Source: Cryobacterium roopkundense (lineage in GTDB: Bacteria; Actinomycetota; Actinomycetes; Actinomycetales; Microbacteriaceae). From it: a stretch of 64,000 nt of DNA. Position 1 is the first letter of the stretch. Every line of letters starts with the position of its first letter. Shown in pieces: positions 1 to 8,300 of the stretch. The stretch covers positions 15,224 through 79,223 of the forward strand of contig NZ_JACHBQ010000002.1 of NCBI RefSeq assembly GCF_014200405.1, given 5' to 3'. Below the pieces are notes generated by a model, which saw only the letters and a list, made by a program, of their open reading frames with translations, was not told where the DNA came from and did not search any database. The translations under genes and the position numbers were made by a program.

Positions 1-88
1 CAAATCGGCCTTGGCTGCGGCAGCCGCTGCACGCGCACCCGTCGGCGTACCGGTCACTCGGGAGGGTGTTCTCGTAGTCGTACGTCAT
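1..88 (-). CDS. Partial hypothetical protein (N-terminus only)
   Basis: Only the first 29 codons are inside the window. The protein begins MTYDYENTLPSDRY and has two close cysteines (CACSGC) that could bind metal, which is speculation. The ATG at 88 is preceded on the minus strand by a purine-rich GAGGAGAGAGAG ribosome binding site, the same one used by the DprA-like gene. It is the first gene behind leader-module copy 1. Family not recognised. Confidence 0.55.
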   Translation of the reverse strand, partial: MTYDYENTLPSDRYADGCACSGCRSQGRF

Positions 89-92
89 GATC

Positions 93-403
93 TTCTCTCT
101 CTCCTCGGACAACTTGTTTTTTTGCCTTCCGGCGAGAGAAATCGATAGCGACCGTGAGCGGCGAAGTGCAGGGTCGTGGAATACCGGAGGGAGCGAAGCG
201 AGTGAGGATATGCCGCGAAAGCCCGGAACGAAGCCGCGGAGGGAGCTACGATGACCAGCCGGAATGGTCAAAAAAGCACCAATAGAACAGCGCCGCAAAG
301 CGGCTCCGCCCTGGCAGGTCAGCAGGGCGGCCGCGCCGCCGTTCCATGACGGGGGAACGAAGCGGCGGCTGCGCCGCTGCTTCCGCTTGTCCGCCCCGCA
401 GGG
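93..403 (-). promoter_or_regulatory. Leader module copy 1 (long imperfect hairpin)
   Basis: About 311 bp nearly identical to 2519-2830. The arm at 117-133 (T7 then GCCTTCCGGC) can pair with 258-275 (GCCGGAATGGTC then A6). Inside it ATCGATAGC faces GCTACGAT with one bulged base. A second large inverted repeat follows, with CCGCCCTG facing CAGGGCGG. It lies directly upstream of the leftward gene at 88. A conserved TACGAT could be a -10 element. Candidate single-strand promoter; inference. Confidence 0.55.
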
Positions 404-458
404 ACGGCTTCAACGGGCCGCCGTGGTGGTCCCTCAGCGGCCGATGCGACGGGTCGTT

Positions 459-1340
459 CTAGAGAGTTATGTCCTCACCGGTCGTGAGGAGTACCCACAG
501 CGCCCGTCCAGCATGGCCCACTGCCCCGGGCACTGCCGGGGTCGGAAGCCGGTCCGCGTCGACGAGTTGACGCAGGTCGAAACCGGTGAGGGCGGCGATG
601 TCGGCAATGGGGACCTGGAATGTGCGAAACGGGCCCAGAGGAGGCGTGTCGCCGGCTTCGAGTGCACGGGCGGTTTGCAGGTCGAGGTCGTCGAGCTGCG
701 CGGTCTGGTCCAGAACGTAGCCGGTCGCTGCGAGAACGAGTCCCTCGACAGAGTCGTCCGCGTTCAGGTCAACGTTGGCCGGGACGTGAACCCAGACGGC
801 GATTTTCCAGAACAGTCGGGGGATCGCAATGTCCCGGTAAATCGGGTCGGTCGGATCGAAGACCGGGCCGGTGAAGACGTTGAGCTGTGCCCGGTGCACA
901 CGTGCGTGGTCAAGGACGTAGTTCTCCAACCCTGCCCACAGCTCGGGGCCCTGGTTGAATTTCTTCGCCTGGGGTGCCGCATTCGTGAACATGAAGGTCT
1001 CACTGTTGGCTCGCGCGGCGATCTCGGGGGCACCCCAGACGGGATCTCTGCGTCGGACGAGGTGGCCACGGTCGAGGTCGTTTTGCTCGTAGAGGCGAGG
1101 CCCGGCCTGTTCGCTTTCGGGCACTCGGGGATCGAAACGCCAGTCGTTGGTCCGGTCCAAATCCACGAGCGCCGCGCCATCGATATTCACCCCGGTTGCC
1201 GCGGCGAGCCGTCGGAACGGGTCCAGCAGCACAGTGAAGTGCGTGTAGTCGAGCTGTCGCACGACGTGTCCCTCCTGGGGAAGAGGCAGTGGAACATCGA
1301 TTGTGAGAAAGCTGGGGGCATATCCGAGTTCAATGGCCAT
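459..1340 (-). CDS. DNA/RNA non-specific endonuclease (NUC family)
   Basis: 293 residues. The NUC-family signature DRGH is at residues 90-93, with His93 the expected general base. It is followed by TNAAPQ near 119-124 and FNQG..W..LEN (about 128-140), where Asn is expected to hold the catalytic Mg2+. Known relatives cut DNA and RNA without sequence preference. No signal peptide is seen, unlike secreted relatives, so it may act inside the cell. The start at 1340 has only a weak RBS. It lies downstream of the dprA-like gene but beyond that gene's terminator-like hairpins, so it probably has its own promoter. The family is clear; the role on this plasmid is unknown. Confidence 0.85.
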   Translation of the reverse strand: MAIELGYAPSFLTIDVPLPLPQEGHVVRQLDYTHFTVLLDPFRRLAAATGVNIDGAALVDLDRTNDWRFDPRVPESEQAGPRLYEQNDLDRGHLVRRRDPVWGAPEIAARANSETFMFTNAAPQAKKFNQGPELWAGLENYVLDHARVHRAQLNVFTGPVFDPTDPIYRDIAIPRLFWKIAVWVHVPANVDLNADDSVEGLVLAATGYVLDQTAQLDDLDLQTARALEAGDTPPLGPFRTFQVPIADIAALTGFDLRQLVDADRLPTPAVPGAVGHAGRALWVLLTTGEDITL

Positions 1341-1477
1341 GCCTCAGCAAAGCACGTGCGGGGGGAGATGACCGCCACAGTCCTCACGCACCGTGTCGAC
1401 ACATCGGATATTCGGGGTACTGCCGATCCGGTGTCATGAGCTGGTTTTCCCGGCCCGACAGAACGCTAACGCCGGAT

Positions 1478-1504
1478 ATTCGACTAATTCACACGCCACC
1501 CATG
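1478..1504. repeat. Short sequence shared with 6878-6905
   Basis: ATTCGACTAATTCACACGCC and the following CACCCATG recur with few changes at 6878-6905. Here it is in the gap between the nuclease and the dprA-like terminator; there it is beside the rep relic. Function unknown. Confidence 0.4.
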
Positions 1505-1525
1505 CCGGTTGCCCTGGTGGGGAGC

Positions 1526-1568
1526 GCGAGGGGATACCCCTCGCCGGCCAGCCCGAAGGCTGGCCGGC
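1526..1568 (-). terminator. Tandem hairpin after the dprA-like gene
   Basis: Two adjacent perfect stems: GCGAGGGG/CCCCTCGC (1526-1544) and GCCGGCCAGCC/GGCTGGCCGGC (1543-1568) with a CGAA loop, UUCG in the leftward transcript. They lie 10 bp beyond the dprA-like stop. There is no long T run. Confidence 0.6.
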
Positions 1569-1577
1569 CCCACGCGC

Positions 1578-2513
1578 CTAGAGTTCGGCGGCGTCGGCGG
1601 TGTCGGTGATGATGCGTGCTCCATATTCTTTGATCAGGCGGTGGCATCCGGCGCTGGTGGGGGAGGTAACCGGTCCGGGGACGGCGCCGAGCGGGCGGCC
1701 GAGTGCTTTCGCGTGACCGGCGACGTTCAGTGACCCGGAACGCCAGCCCGCTTCGACGACGAGGGTCGCGTTGCTTCCGGCGGCGATCAGGCGGTTCCGC
1801 ATCAGGAACCGCCATTTGGTCGGCGCGGATCCACAGGGCATTTCGGAGGCGACGACCCCATCGGTGACGATGCGGGTGAGGAGGGCGTCGTGTCCGGTGG
1901 GGTAGAACCGGTCGACACCTCCGGCGAGAAACGCGACGGTCTGCCCGTCGCTGGCGAGGGCGGCGCGGTGCGCCATGCCGTCGATCCCGTACGCGGCCCC
2001 GGACACGATGGTGTGCCCTCGCCCCACGAGCCCGCCGACGATGTCCATGCACACGTGCTCCCCGTACCCGGTGGCGGCTCGCGCGCCGACGACGGCGATG
2101 CTTTTAGGGGCGACCAGTAGGGCGGTGTTGCCCCGGGCCCAGAGGGCGTGCGGGGCGCTCGATCCAAGGTCAGCGAATCCGGTCGGCCAGTGCGGGTGCT
2201 CCGACGTGATCAGCACCGCATCAACTTTTTCGGCGGCATGAACTGCCGTTACGATGCCGCTGTCAGCGACGCGGGGGAGTACGCGCCCCCTCAAGTTCGT
2301 CAGGTCCAGTCCTGCGGCGTTACCGTCGCCCTGGCACAGGAGCGTGAGCGCGTCGGCGGCTCCGACTGCGTTGATGAGTGCTCCGGCTTGGGTGTCGCCG
2401 GGTTCTCCGATGGTGGTCCAGACGGCGCGGGCGATCGCGTCGGGACTGAGGTTCTGGCTGGCCAGTGCGGCGGTCGCGGTGGTGAGGTGGCGGGTGATGG
2501 TGAGTGCGTTCAT
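1578..2513 (-). CDS. dprA: DprA/Smf-like DNA-processing protein
   Basis: 311 residues. The Rossmann-type DprA core is plain: VGARAATGYG, then SGAAYGIDGMAHRAAL, LAGGVDRFYP, and SEMPCG..P.KWRFLMRNRLIAAGS near residues 230-250. DprA proteins bind single-stranded DNA and load RecA during transformation. Plasmid or phage versions have been linked to handling incoming single strands, so a role after conjugative entry is plausible but inferred. The start at 2513 has a strong GAGGAGAGAGAG RBS just left of leader-module copy 2. Shorter than many chromosomal DprA proteins, with no clear C-terminal winged-helix domain. Confidence 0.88.
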   Translation of the reverse strand: MNALTITRHLTTATAALASQNLSPDAIARAVWTTIGEPGDTQAGALINAVGAADALTLLCQGDGNAAGLDLTNLRGRVLPRVADSGIVTAVHAAEKVDAVLITSEHPHWPTGFADLGSSAPHALWARGNTALLVAPKSIAVVGARAATGYGEHVCMDIVGGLVGRGHTIVSGAAYGIDGMAHRAALASDGQTVAFLAGGVDRFYPTGHDALLTRIVTDGVVASEMPCGSAPTKWRFLMRNRLIAAGSNATLVVEAGWRSGSLNVAGHAKALGRPLGAVPGPVTSPTSAGCHRLIKEYGARIITDTADAAEL

Positions 2514-2518
2514 GGTGT

Positions 2519-2830
2519 TTCTCTCTCTCCTCGGACAACTTGTTTTTTTGCCTTCCGGCGAGAGAAATCGATAGCGACCGTGAGCGGCGTAGTGCAGGGT
2601 CGTGGAATACCGGAGGGAGCGAAGCGAGTGAGGATATGCCGCGAAAGCCCGGAACGAAGCCGCGGAGGGAGCTACGATGACCGGCCGGAATGGTCAAAAA
2701 AGGCACCAATAGAACAGCGCCGCGAAGCGGCTCCGCCCTGGCAGGTCAGCAGGGCGGCCGCGCCGCCGTTCCATGACGGGGGAACGAAGCGGCGGCTGCG
2801 CCGCTGCTTCCGCTTGTCCGCCCCGCAGGG
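2519..2830 (-). promoter_or_regulatory. Leader module copy 2 (long imperfect hairpin)
   Basis: About 312 bp, differing from copy 1 at only a handful of positions. The arm at 2543-2559 pairs with 2684-2701 as in copy 1. It lies immediately upstream of the dprA-like gene. Confidence 0.55.
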
Positions 2831-2895
2831 GCTTCCCGTCAGGGATGGGGTCGTGATCTGAGGTTCCGGCCTCCGTGCCGGTGCCGGGGAAGGGC

Positions 2896-2927
2896 CCGGC
2901 GTGACAGTTGGGGCACTGTCACGCCGG
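2896..2927 (-). terminator. Hairpin after the parB-like gene
   Basis: Perfect 13-bp stem CCGGCGTGACAGT/ACTGTCACGCCGG with a 6-nt loop, 8 bp beyond the parB-like stop. No T run follows on either strand. Confidence 0.55.
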
Positions 2928-2935
2928 ACTGATCG

Positions 2936-4378
2936 TTACTCTAGGGGCTGGTCCTCACTCTCCGCATCCTCCACACCCTCGACGTTGTCTCCGGGTGCGT
3001 CGTCGGGTGTTTCGGTGGCGGTGGTTTCGGGTGTCACGACGACGAGCTGCTCCACGTCGCTGAGGCCGTAGCCCCACGCGGCCAACTGCTGGAAGTACAG
3101 TTCTTTGCTGGCGTCGGGGTAGCGCCACGTGCTCTTACTCGTGCTGTCTTCGATGCCGCCGAGGATCACGGCGAGGGTAACGTGCTGCGCCTTGGTGGGG
3201 GAGTGCTCCACCAGCGCAGCGAGCTTGTCCACATCCCAGAACCCGCCCCGCTCAATGCCCAGCAGCACGTGCGCGAGGACACTGCCGTTGGTGACGGCGC
3301 TACCGACAGCGGAGCGGTGCACGGTCAGGCCCTGCGCGATGACCTTGCCGGTGTCTTTCGGGAGCGTCTTCCGGCTGAGGAACTCGGCCAACCATTCCCG
3401 GCGCACGACCTCGGCGGAGGCCCATGCTTTGTTGTTGGCGATCAGGGTCTTCCGTTCGGTTTTCTGCTCCTCAGTCATCGGGCCGCTGGCCGCGCCACTG
3501 CTGGTTTCCTTGCGGAACCCGGCTGCCTTGAAATCGGTCAGGAAGTAACTCACGCTCGCTTCCTCACCAGCCCGGTACGCCCGAACATACGCGGCACGGC
3601 CCACGGTGTCTGTGATGTCCTCGAGCGTGACGCGTGCACCGTCCACTGTGACCAGTTCGCTAAGACGAACGGGCGCGCCTGCTTCGTAGTAGCTCGGTTC
3701 CCGGTCAAAGACGATGAACCCGCGCCCGATCAGGTCGGCGGTCGCTTCGGCCTTGATCAGGGCGACCGCGCGGTCATCGCGGGCGCGCTGCGTCGCGTGG
3801 GCGAACTGCTCGGGCCTGCTCGTGGCCACGTCGATCAGGTCACTGACCGTCTCGTCGTCACCCTCGAACTCAATCAACGCCGCCGCCTGATCCAACGTCA
3901 ACGAGTGACTGACGATCGCGGACGCCGCCGTGCTGCTCGCGGCGACGGCGATCCCGGCCTTCACCGTTGCGGGCTTGCTGCCGGTGCGCTTGGCGATCAC
4001 TGCCGGAGTCAGCCCTTCGAAGGCGAGTTGTTGGAACGCGGCGACCCGGTCCGCGTCGGTGACCGCTTCACGGTGGTCGTTTTCGACCATCTGCACCACG
4101 ATGCGGTCCACGGTGGCTTCGTCGGCGTCGACGATGTACGCCGGAATCGTCGCCAGTCCGGCCTCCCGCGCGGCGAGAGTGCGGCGCTGCCCGGCCCGCA
4201 CAATCACGGTGCCCTGCTCATCACGCCGGGCGAGGATCGGCGTCAGGACACCGTTCTGCTTGATGCTGGCGACGAATTCACGCGGCAAGTTCGCTGCGGT
4301 GCGCACGTTGGCCTCGACCACGATCAGGTTCGGGTCGAGGTGTTCTATGGTGCCCATCCGGGCGGTGCTGTTAGTCAT
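2936..4378 (-). CDS. ParB/Srx-domain DNA-binding protein
   Basis: 480 residues from the ATG at 4378, which has a GGAGAGAG RBS. An upstream in-frame ATG at 4516 lies inside the leader module and was not used. The N-terminal ParB/sulfiredoxin fold is visible: VVEANVRTAANLP, then AGQRRTLAAREAG (residues about 60-72), QMVENDHREAV and a helix-turn-helix (LTPAVIAKRTGSKPATVKAG). The C-terminal half is unassigned and ends in an acidic tail. No parA partner is adjacent, so it may not be the partition protein. F-plasmid leading regions encode a ParB-like protein of comparable type (YubM), and the leader module here supports a similar early-entry role, which is inferred. Confidence 0.85.
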   Translation of the reverse strand: MTNSTARMGTIEHLDPNLIVVEANVRTAANLPREFVASIKQNGVLTPILARRDEQGTVIVRAGQRRTLAAREAGLATIPAYIVDADEATVDRIVVQMVENDHREAVTDADRVAAFQQLAFEGLTPAVIAKRTGSKPATVKAGIAVAASSTAASAIVSHSLTLDQAAALIEFEGDDETVSDLIDVATSRPEQFAHATQRARDDRAVALIKAEATADLIGRGFIVFDREPSYYEAGAPVRLSELVTVDGARVTLEDITDTVGRAAYVRAYRAGEEASVSYFLTDFKAAGFRKETSSGAASGPMTEEQKTERKTLIANNKAWASAEVVRREWLAEFLSRKTLPKDTGKVIAQGLTVHRSAVGSAVTNGSVLAHVLLGIERGGFWDVDKLAALVEHSPTKAQHVTLAVILGGIEDSTSKSTWRYPDASKELYFQQLAAWGYGLSDVEQLVVVTPETTATETPDDAPGDNVEGVEDAESEDQPLE

Positions 4379-4384
4379 TGGTTC

Positions 4385-4580
4385 TCTCTCCATCAACTGA
4401 TTTTTTTGCCTGTCTGGCAAGAGAATCGATTGAGAGCGGGAGTGCCGTAGTGCACGGCTGGTCGGGGGAAATAAGGGAGCGTGCGACCGCGCCCGACCAG
4501 GTGGGCACGTAGGCACGGGAGCGAACTACGATGACCGGCCAGACAGATAAAAAATTCAAAAAACAGGTCGCGGAGCGACT
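4385..4580 (-). promoter_or_regulatory. Leader module copy 3 (long imperfect hairpin)
   Basis: The arm at 4401-4418 (T7 then GCCTGTCTGGC) pairs with 4538-4554 (GCCAGACAGAT then A6). An inner stem pairs CTGGTCGGG with CCCGACCAG. The arm sequence differs from copies 1 and 2, but pairing is kept by matching changes on both sides. CTACGATGACC is conserved. It is upstream of the parB-like gene. Confidence 0.55.
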
Positions 4581-4632
4581 CCGCGTCTTGGCTTACGTTT
4601 TGACTTGTTTATTGTGTCGATACGATCAAACA

Positions 4633-5022
4633 ATGTCATCAACTGCCTCTCAGCAAGCCCAAATTCCGGATCTGACCCCATCGGGAAAATTCGTGCGCAA
4701 ATGGGCGGCCATAGCCTCCTGGATTCTCGCTGCTGTCCTTCTCGTCGCCATCGCATTGCTTGCCCCCGACAAGATGGATGGAGCGATCGGAACTGCGCTT
4801 GCGATTTTCGCTTTCGGCATCTTTGCAGCGACAATTCAAACCTCAACGAGTTTCTGGATCGGCGTCTTCGCAATTCTTGGTGGTCTGGTCGCGGCGTTCA
4901 TCGTCAGTCTTAACGCCGAGGGCACGCTCCCGCTCGTGGTGACGATAGTGAACGCTGTAATTACAGTCGTTTCTGTCTGCTGGACAACATTCGGATCGAA
5001 CCAACAAACTCACCTGAGCTAG
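4633..5022 (+). CDS. Small multi-pass membrane protein
   Basis: 129 residues from the ATG at 4633; the upstream reading frame only runs through the leader module. About four hydrophobic helices are seen: WAAIASWILAAVLLVAIALL, then AIGTALAIFAFGIFAAT, FWIGVFAILGGLVAAFIV and LVVTIVNAVITVVSV. No catalytic motif. It runs opposite to the neighbouring leftward genes. Family not recognised. Confidence 0.6.
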   Translation: MSSTASQQAQIPDLTPSGKFVRKWAAIASWILAAVLLVAIALLAPDKMDGAIGTALAIFAFGIFAATIQTSTSFWIGVFAILGGLVAAFIVSLNAEGTLPLVVTIVNAVITVVSVCWTTFGSNQQTHLS

Positions 5023-5134
5023 GGCAAATTATGCGGCGCTCGACAACGAAGCGAGCTGCATACCGATCATGGCCCAATAACGAGTTTGTTTGTGATCGAG
5101 GATGCCTCTTTCGATCGAGTACCGCGCAGCGGTC

Positions 5135-5500
5135 CTAGGGCCGGAATGGCCTACCCGAAGGTGCCGCCGCGAGGAGCTCCTCGAGGCGGGTGTCAGCGTC
5201 GGTGCCGCCCTGGAGGAGTAGGGGCATAAATCGGGTGAGGGCGGCGAAGCCGGCGGCCTGGGTCGGATACACGCCGAGGGAGACCAGGTGAGTGCTGCCG
5301 TTCGAGGTGGTCAGCTCCGCACACGGATAGTGCTCTTCCGGCGCGATTCCTTCTCGAACCGCGTCGGTGAAGGTATTGCTGTCGAGCTGTTCTTCGATGG
5401 ACACGACCTGGTCGAGGTTGATCCAGATGTCGTCGGCGCCGATCGTCGGCCGTGAGCGGTCGTGCCCGTAGGTGGTGACGGCAAGTTTCAGGTAGCGCAT
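5135..5500 (-). CDS. Hypothetical protein, 121 residues
   Basis: Starts MRYLKLAVTTYGHDRSRP at 5500 with a plausible AGGACC purine stretch upstream. No signal peptide or membrane helix. The composition is soluble and mixed alpha/beta, with an acidic middle and a Gly/Pro-rich end. It is in the same leftward direction as the leader-module genes but does not carry the module itself. Family not recognised. Confidence 0.55.
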   Translation of the reverse strand: MRYLKLAVTTYGHDRSRPTIGADDIWINLDQVVSIEEQLDSNTFTDAVREGIAPEEHYPCAELTTSNGSTHLVSLGVYPTQAAGFAALTRFMPLLLQGGTDADTRLEELLAAAPSGRPFRP

Positions 5501-5603
5501 GATGGGTCCTTCCCGAGTTGGTAGGCCTTGACGCTATGGCGAACGTGGGCGTGGCCGGCGGCGATCGGGGTGTTCTGTGGATAACGCCGCGCTACCGGGG
5601 AGT

Positions 5604-5657
5604 GTGAGGGGGAAGTTCCCCCTCACGGCTGAGGCCGCCCGGCGGGCGGCCTCAGCC
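5604..5657 (-). terminator. Tandem terminator-like hairpins
   Basis: GTGAGGGGGAA/TTCCCCCTCAC (5604-5626, 1-nt loop) is followed directly by GGCTGAGGCCGCCC/GGGCGGCCTCAGCC (5627-5657, 3-nt loop). They lie 6 bp past the stop of the leftward 216-residue gene. Confidence 0.65.
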
Positions 5658-5662
5658 TGCGC

Positions 5663-6313
5663 TCAGTGTGTGGTCGGGCCGAGGGCTGCGAGGGCGATTT
5701 CCAGTGCGCGGTCGTAGCTGATTCCTGCGGGTCGAACCTTGTTCAGCACGAAGCGTTGGGCTTTGGGCCGTCGGAGCGTTCCGGCGTAGCCCTCGGGGGC
5801 GTCCTGCTGCGGCCCGTAGCCGGGGTGCAGGATCAGCCACCTCGGGAAGGGCACATCGTCTCTGAGCACGGCGGAACGGTATCGGGCGGACGGTTTGTGG
5901 CAGCGGTGCCAAAATAGTTCCGCTTCGGCTCGTGCAGCGAGTCGTTCGGCGACGGGCCGTGGCGTCACGCCTGCGGGGTGCATGCGCTTCGTGGTCGTCG
6001 CGTGGACGTAGGGGCGGAGCTGGGAACCATCGCGGGCGGGGATCTCGTTCGCGACGGCCCGTTCAGCCCGTGCAGCGGCCCGCCTCGCGGCGGTGTCGTG
6101 CACGTGGGTTAGTGACCATTGGCTGGCCTCAATGGCGCAGCAGATCAGGTTCCAGTCGTGGCTGTAGAACTGGATGACTCGGTCGAGGTCACGCTGGGCC
6201 GTGGTGCCGTTTGTCCGCATGTATCGGGCAAAGAACGCGTTAGCGGCTTTGCGATCGGCGGCTATGTCATCGCTGGTGCGTTCGGGACGGGTGACAACGA
6301 GGAACTGGGGCAT
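5663..6313 (-). CDS. Hypothetical protein behind leader module copy 4
   Basis: 216 residues, starting MPQFLVVTRPERTSDD at 6313. It is rich in Arg, Ala and His, with helical stretches (DRKAANAFFARYMRTNG and AARRAAARAERAVANEI). No signal peptide, membrane helix or recognised catalytic motif. The basic composition would suit nucleic-acid binding, but that is only suggestive. Its position directly behind a leader module puts it in the same putative early-expressed set as the DprA-like and ParB-like genes. Confidence 0.6.
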   Translation of the reverse strand: MPQFLVVTRPERTSDDIAADRKAANAFFARYMRTNGTTAQRDLDRVIQFYSHDWNLICCAIEASQWSLTHVHDTAARRAAARAERAVANEIPARDGSQLRPYVHATTTKRMHPAGVTPRPVAERLAARAEAELFWHRCHKPSARYRSAVLRDDVPFPRWLILHPGYGPQQDAPEGYAGTLRRPKAQRFVLNKVRPAGISYDRALEIALAALGPTTH

Positions 6314-6322
6314 GAGACTCTC

Positions 6323-6500
6323 CGCTCAACTGATTTTTTTGCCTGTCGGCAAGAGAATCGATTGAGAGCGGGAGTGCCGAAGTGCACGGCTGGCCGGGCG
6401 AAGTAAGGGAGCGTGCGACCGCGCCCGACCAGGTGGGCACGTAGGCACGGGAGCGAACTACGATGACCGGCCAGACAGATAGAAAATGGAAAAGGGCCGC
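6323..6500 (-). promoter_or_regulatory. Leader module copy 4 (long imperfect hairpin)
   Basis: The arm at 6334-6350 (T7 then GCCTGTCGGC) faces 6470-6486 (GCCAGACAGAT then AGAAAA). The interior is closely similar to copy 3, including CTACGATGACC. Pairing is slightly poorer than in copy 3. Confidence 0.5.
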
Positions 6501-6553
6501 CGCGAAGCGGTCTCAGGACCCGCAGGGTCTCCCCACCGGGGTGCATCTGGTGG

Positions 6554-6825
6554 TTAGGCGGCGTCTTCGAGGTACTGCCAACGATTCTCAGGGTTGAGTA
6601 CGCCCAGGTCGACGAGCTCCCGCGCCGAGCGGTGGTCACCGCGCTGGTCGCTCGAGCGCGGGTAACGCGGCCACACCCGCTCACTAGGCGCATCCGCATC
6701 ACGAAACAACGGCCGACTCGACACATCCACCCGTTTAGGACGGCGCCGAAGGGCAGTGTTCATCGTCGCTACCTCGGCCTGCCACCATTCCCACACTTCG
6801 CGTTCGGCTCGATAACGATCCATTC
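6554..6825 (-). pseudogene. Relic of the rep gene 3' end
   Basis: The encoded stretch from YRAEREVWEWWQAEVATMN to NPENRWQYLEDAA is almost identical to the last 85-90 residues of the Rep protein at 10039-12021. The similarity also covers the hairpin after the stop. Upstream of about 6825 the likeness ends and the frame runs into unrelated sequence, up to 6961. It is therefore a partial duplication, not a working replication gene. It marks a recombination or deletion event between two rep-linked segments. Confidence 0.85.
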
Positions 6826-6877
6826 GATCTGGGCGAGGACTCCCGCCGAGATCGCGGCGTAGGCCTTCGTGTGGGAC

Positions 6878-6905
6878 ATTCGACGAATTCACAAGCCACC
6901 CCATG
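6878..6905. repeat. Second copy of the 27-bp shared sequence
   Basis: Matches 1478-1504 with about four differences and one extra C. It sits where the rep likeness has already ended. Confidence 0.4.
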
Positions 6906-6995
6906 GCGGCCGCGGTGCTGGCAGCGATCAGTTGATTGTGCAGCAGGACGCTTCTGCGCACTAGCTACATCAAATTCACTCTGTGCGGACCATGG

Positions 6996-7625
6996 CTAGT
7001 TGACGAGGTACCTCTTCAGGAACGATGTCGAGCGCGCGAAAGCTTGAGTTGCAGATGCAGCCGTCAATGTGCGGGGAGCGATTGCGTGTGCGGGTGTTTG
7101 CTCTGACCCGGCATAGTTAAAGCGTTCCAGAGTCGTCCCGTCATCGAGGAGACGGACGATGAAAGCCGCACAATCAGGCGTGTCCACCCCCGCAAGATGT
7201 AGTTGAACTGGGCAAGGCAGCACACCTTGATCAGCGTCGCTGAGTATCGCGTCATAGACCACGATCGCGTTGACGTTCCCGGATCGGGCCAAAAGAAGAG
7301 CGAGCCAGCCACCCATCGAAAACCCAACCACGCCTATTCCTGGCACGTCGTATGCCCGTCCGATGCGCACTATCTCGTGAAGAGTGTTCAATGCCATTGG
7401 AAGATTGATCTCGACAAGAACTGCCGCATCCTCCTCGTCGGTGGCAGCCCACCCGTGGTAAAGATCCGGGATGAGCACGTGAAAGCCGCGCCGAGCGAGA
7501 GAAACACCATAATGTTCCATACCGTTCAGCCGCCCGAACCAATCGTGCAGCAATATAACCAACGGCTGACTTGGCAGGCCATATTCGAGGGTCGTCCCTC
7601 GAAATGGAATGGGGACGATGGCCAT
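6996..7625 (-). CDS. Dienelactone-hydrolase-like alpha/beta hydrolase
   Basis: 209 residues. Alpha/beta-hydrolase features: VILLHDWFG (oxyanion region, residues 23-31), nucleophile elbow GFSMGG (101-106, Ser103 where classical dienelactone hydrolases have Cys), a following YDAILSD acid region and a late His in AHAIAP. DLH-like enzymes hydrolyse lactones or small esters; the substrate cannot be told. It stands alone, and the next rightward gene starts beyond 8300. Likely metabolic cargo. Confidence 0.8.
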   Translation of the reverse strand: MAIVPIPFRGTTLEYGLPSQPLVILLHDWFGRLNGMEHYGVSLARRGFHVLIPDLYHGWAATDEEDAAVLVEINLPMALNTLHEIVRIGRAYDVPGIGVVGFSMGGWLALLLARSGNVNAIVVYDAILSDADQGVLPCPVQLHLAGVDTPDCAAFIVRLLDDGTTLERFNYAGSEQTPAHAIAPRTLTAASATQAFARSTSFLKRYLVN

Positions 7626-8300
7626 GCCAACACCCTAACCATCCCGTCTACCTTGTCGATAGCTCTTGAAATTCTGACTGACCTCGAGGTACTCGGCCAA
7701 GCAATCACAGCACTTCCGCCATACCCGGAAGATACCGCCGGTACCAGCCCGGACTCCGCAACCCCGCGCACCCCTCGGACACCGCGTATCCCACGGGCGG
7801 GTGCGCAGATCCCACTGTCGTGCCCACCCCCGCTCGTGGCACCCGACTACCCGCGCACCCGCGCCACCCCCACCACGATCGGCCAAATCCACGATCCGCA
7901 CTACCCGGCCGTCACCCAGCGTGAGCGCGATCTCGTCGCAGCAACCGAAGGCCGACCATTCCGGCGCAAGCAGCTACAGCAGCGACACCGTCGTGAGTGC
8001 CACGGTTCTCATTGGCGGCGGCACAATTGCTTCCGGTCTTCTGACCATGCCGGTGGGCACGGAGATCACCGACCTGGCCGCCACACACTGTGAGCCGCAC
8101 TCGGGCCGGCAACCGTTCAGCTCGAACTGCCGCCTCGATGCTCACGAATCAGCGCGTTCACCGCACCGCATACGTCACGAAAGCACATGCCCGCATCGAC
8201 GTCGTGTCGTGCCAACGGTCTGGCCAGTTCTCACAGATGTCGTCGGACTTTTCGTGATAGGAGTATGGTGGCGCTGCAGGGCAGGGTGCAGGAGGTAGTC
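7626..8300. other. Gene-poor gap
   Basis: Open frames here are proline- or arginine-rich and show no family features. The last about 30 bp carry the RBS of the next gene. No repeat or RNA gene recognised. Confidence 0.4.

Noticed and set aside
264..1439. Long rightward ORF opposite the nuclease
   Set aside because: Antisense shadow: the leftward frame carries full NUC motifs and this one is Arg/Val-rich with no family pattern.
2684..2706. Rho-independent terminator from GACC...GGTC and the A run
   Set aside because: On the leftward strand the T run precedes the stem instead of following it; the element fits better as one arm of the long hairpin.
3182..4450. Long rightward ORF opposite the parB-like gene
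   Set aside because: Shadow of a high-GC gene; the opposite strand has the ParB/Srx motifs and RBS.
7203..8093. Rightward ORF over the hydrolase and the gap after it
   Set aside because: Its first half is antisense to a clear hydrolase and the rest is Pro/Thr-rich without motifs or RBS.
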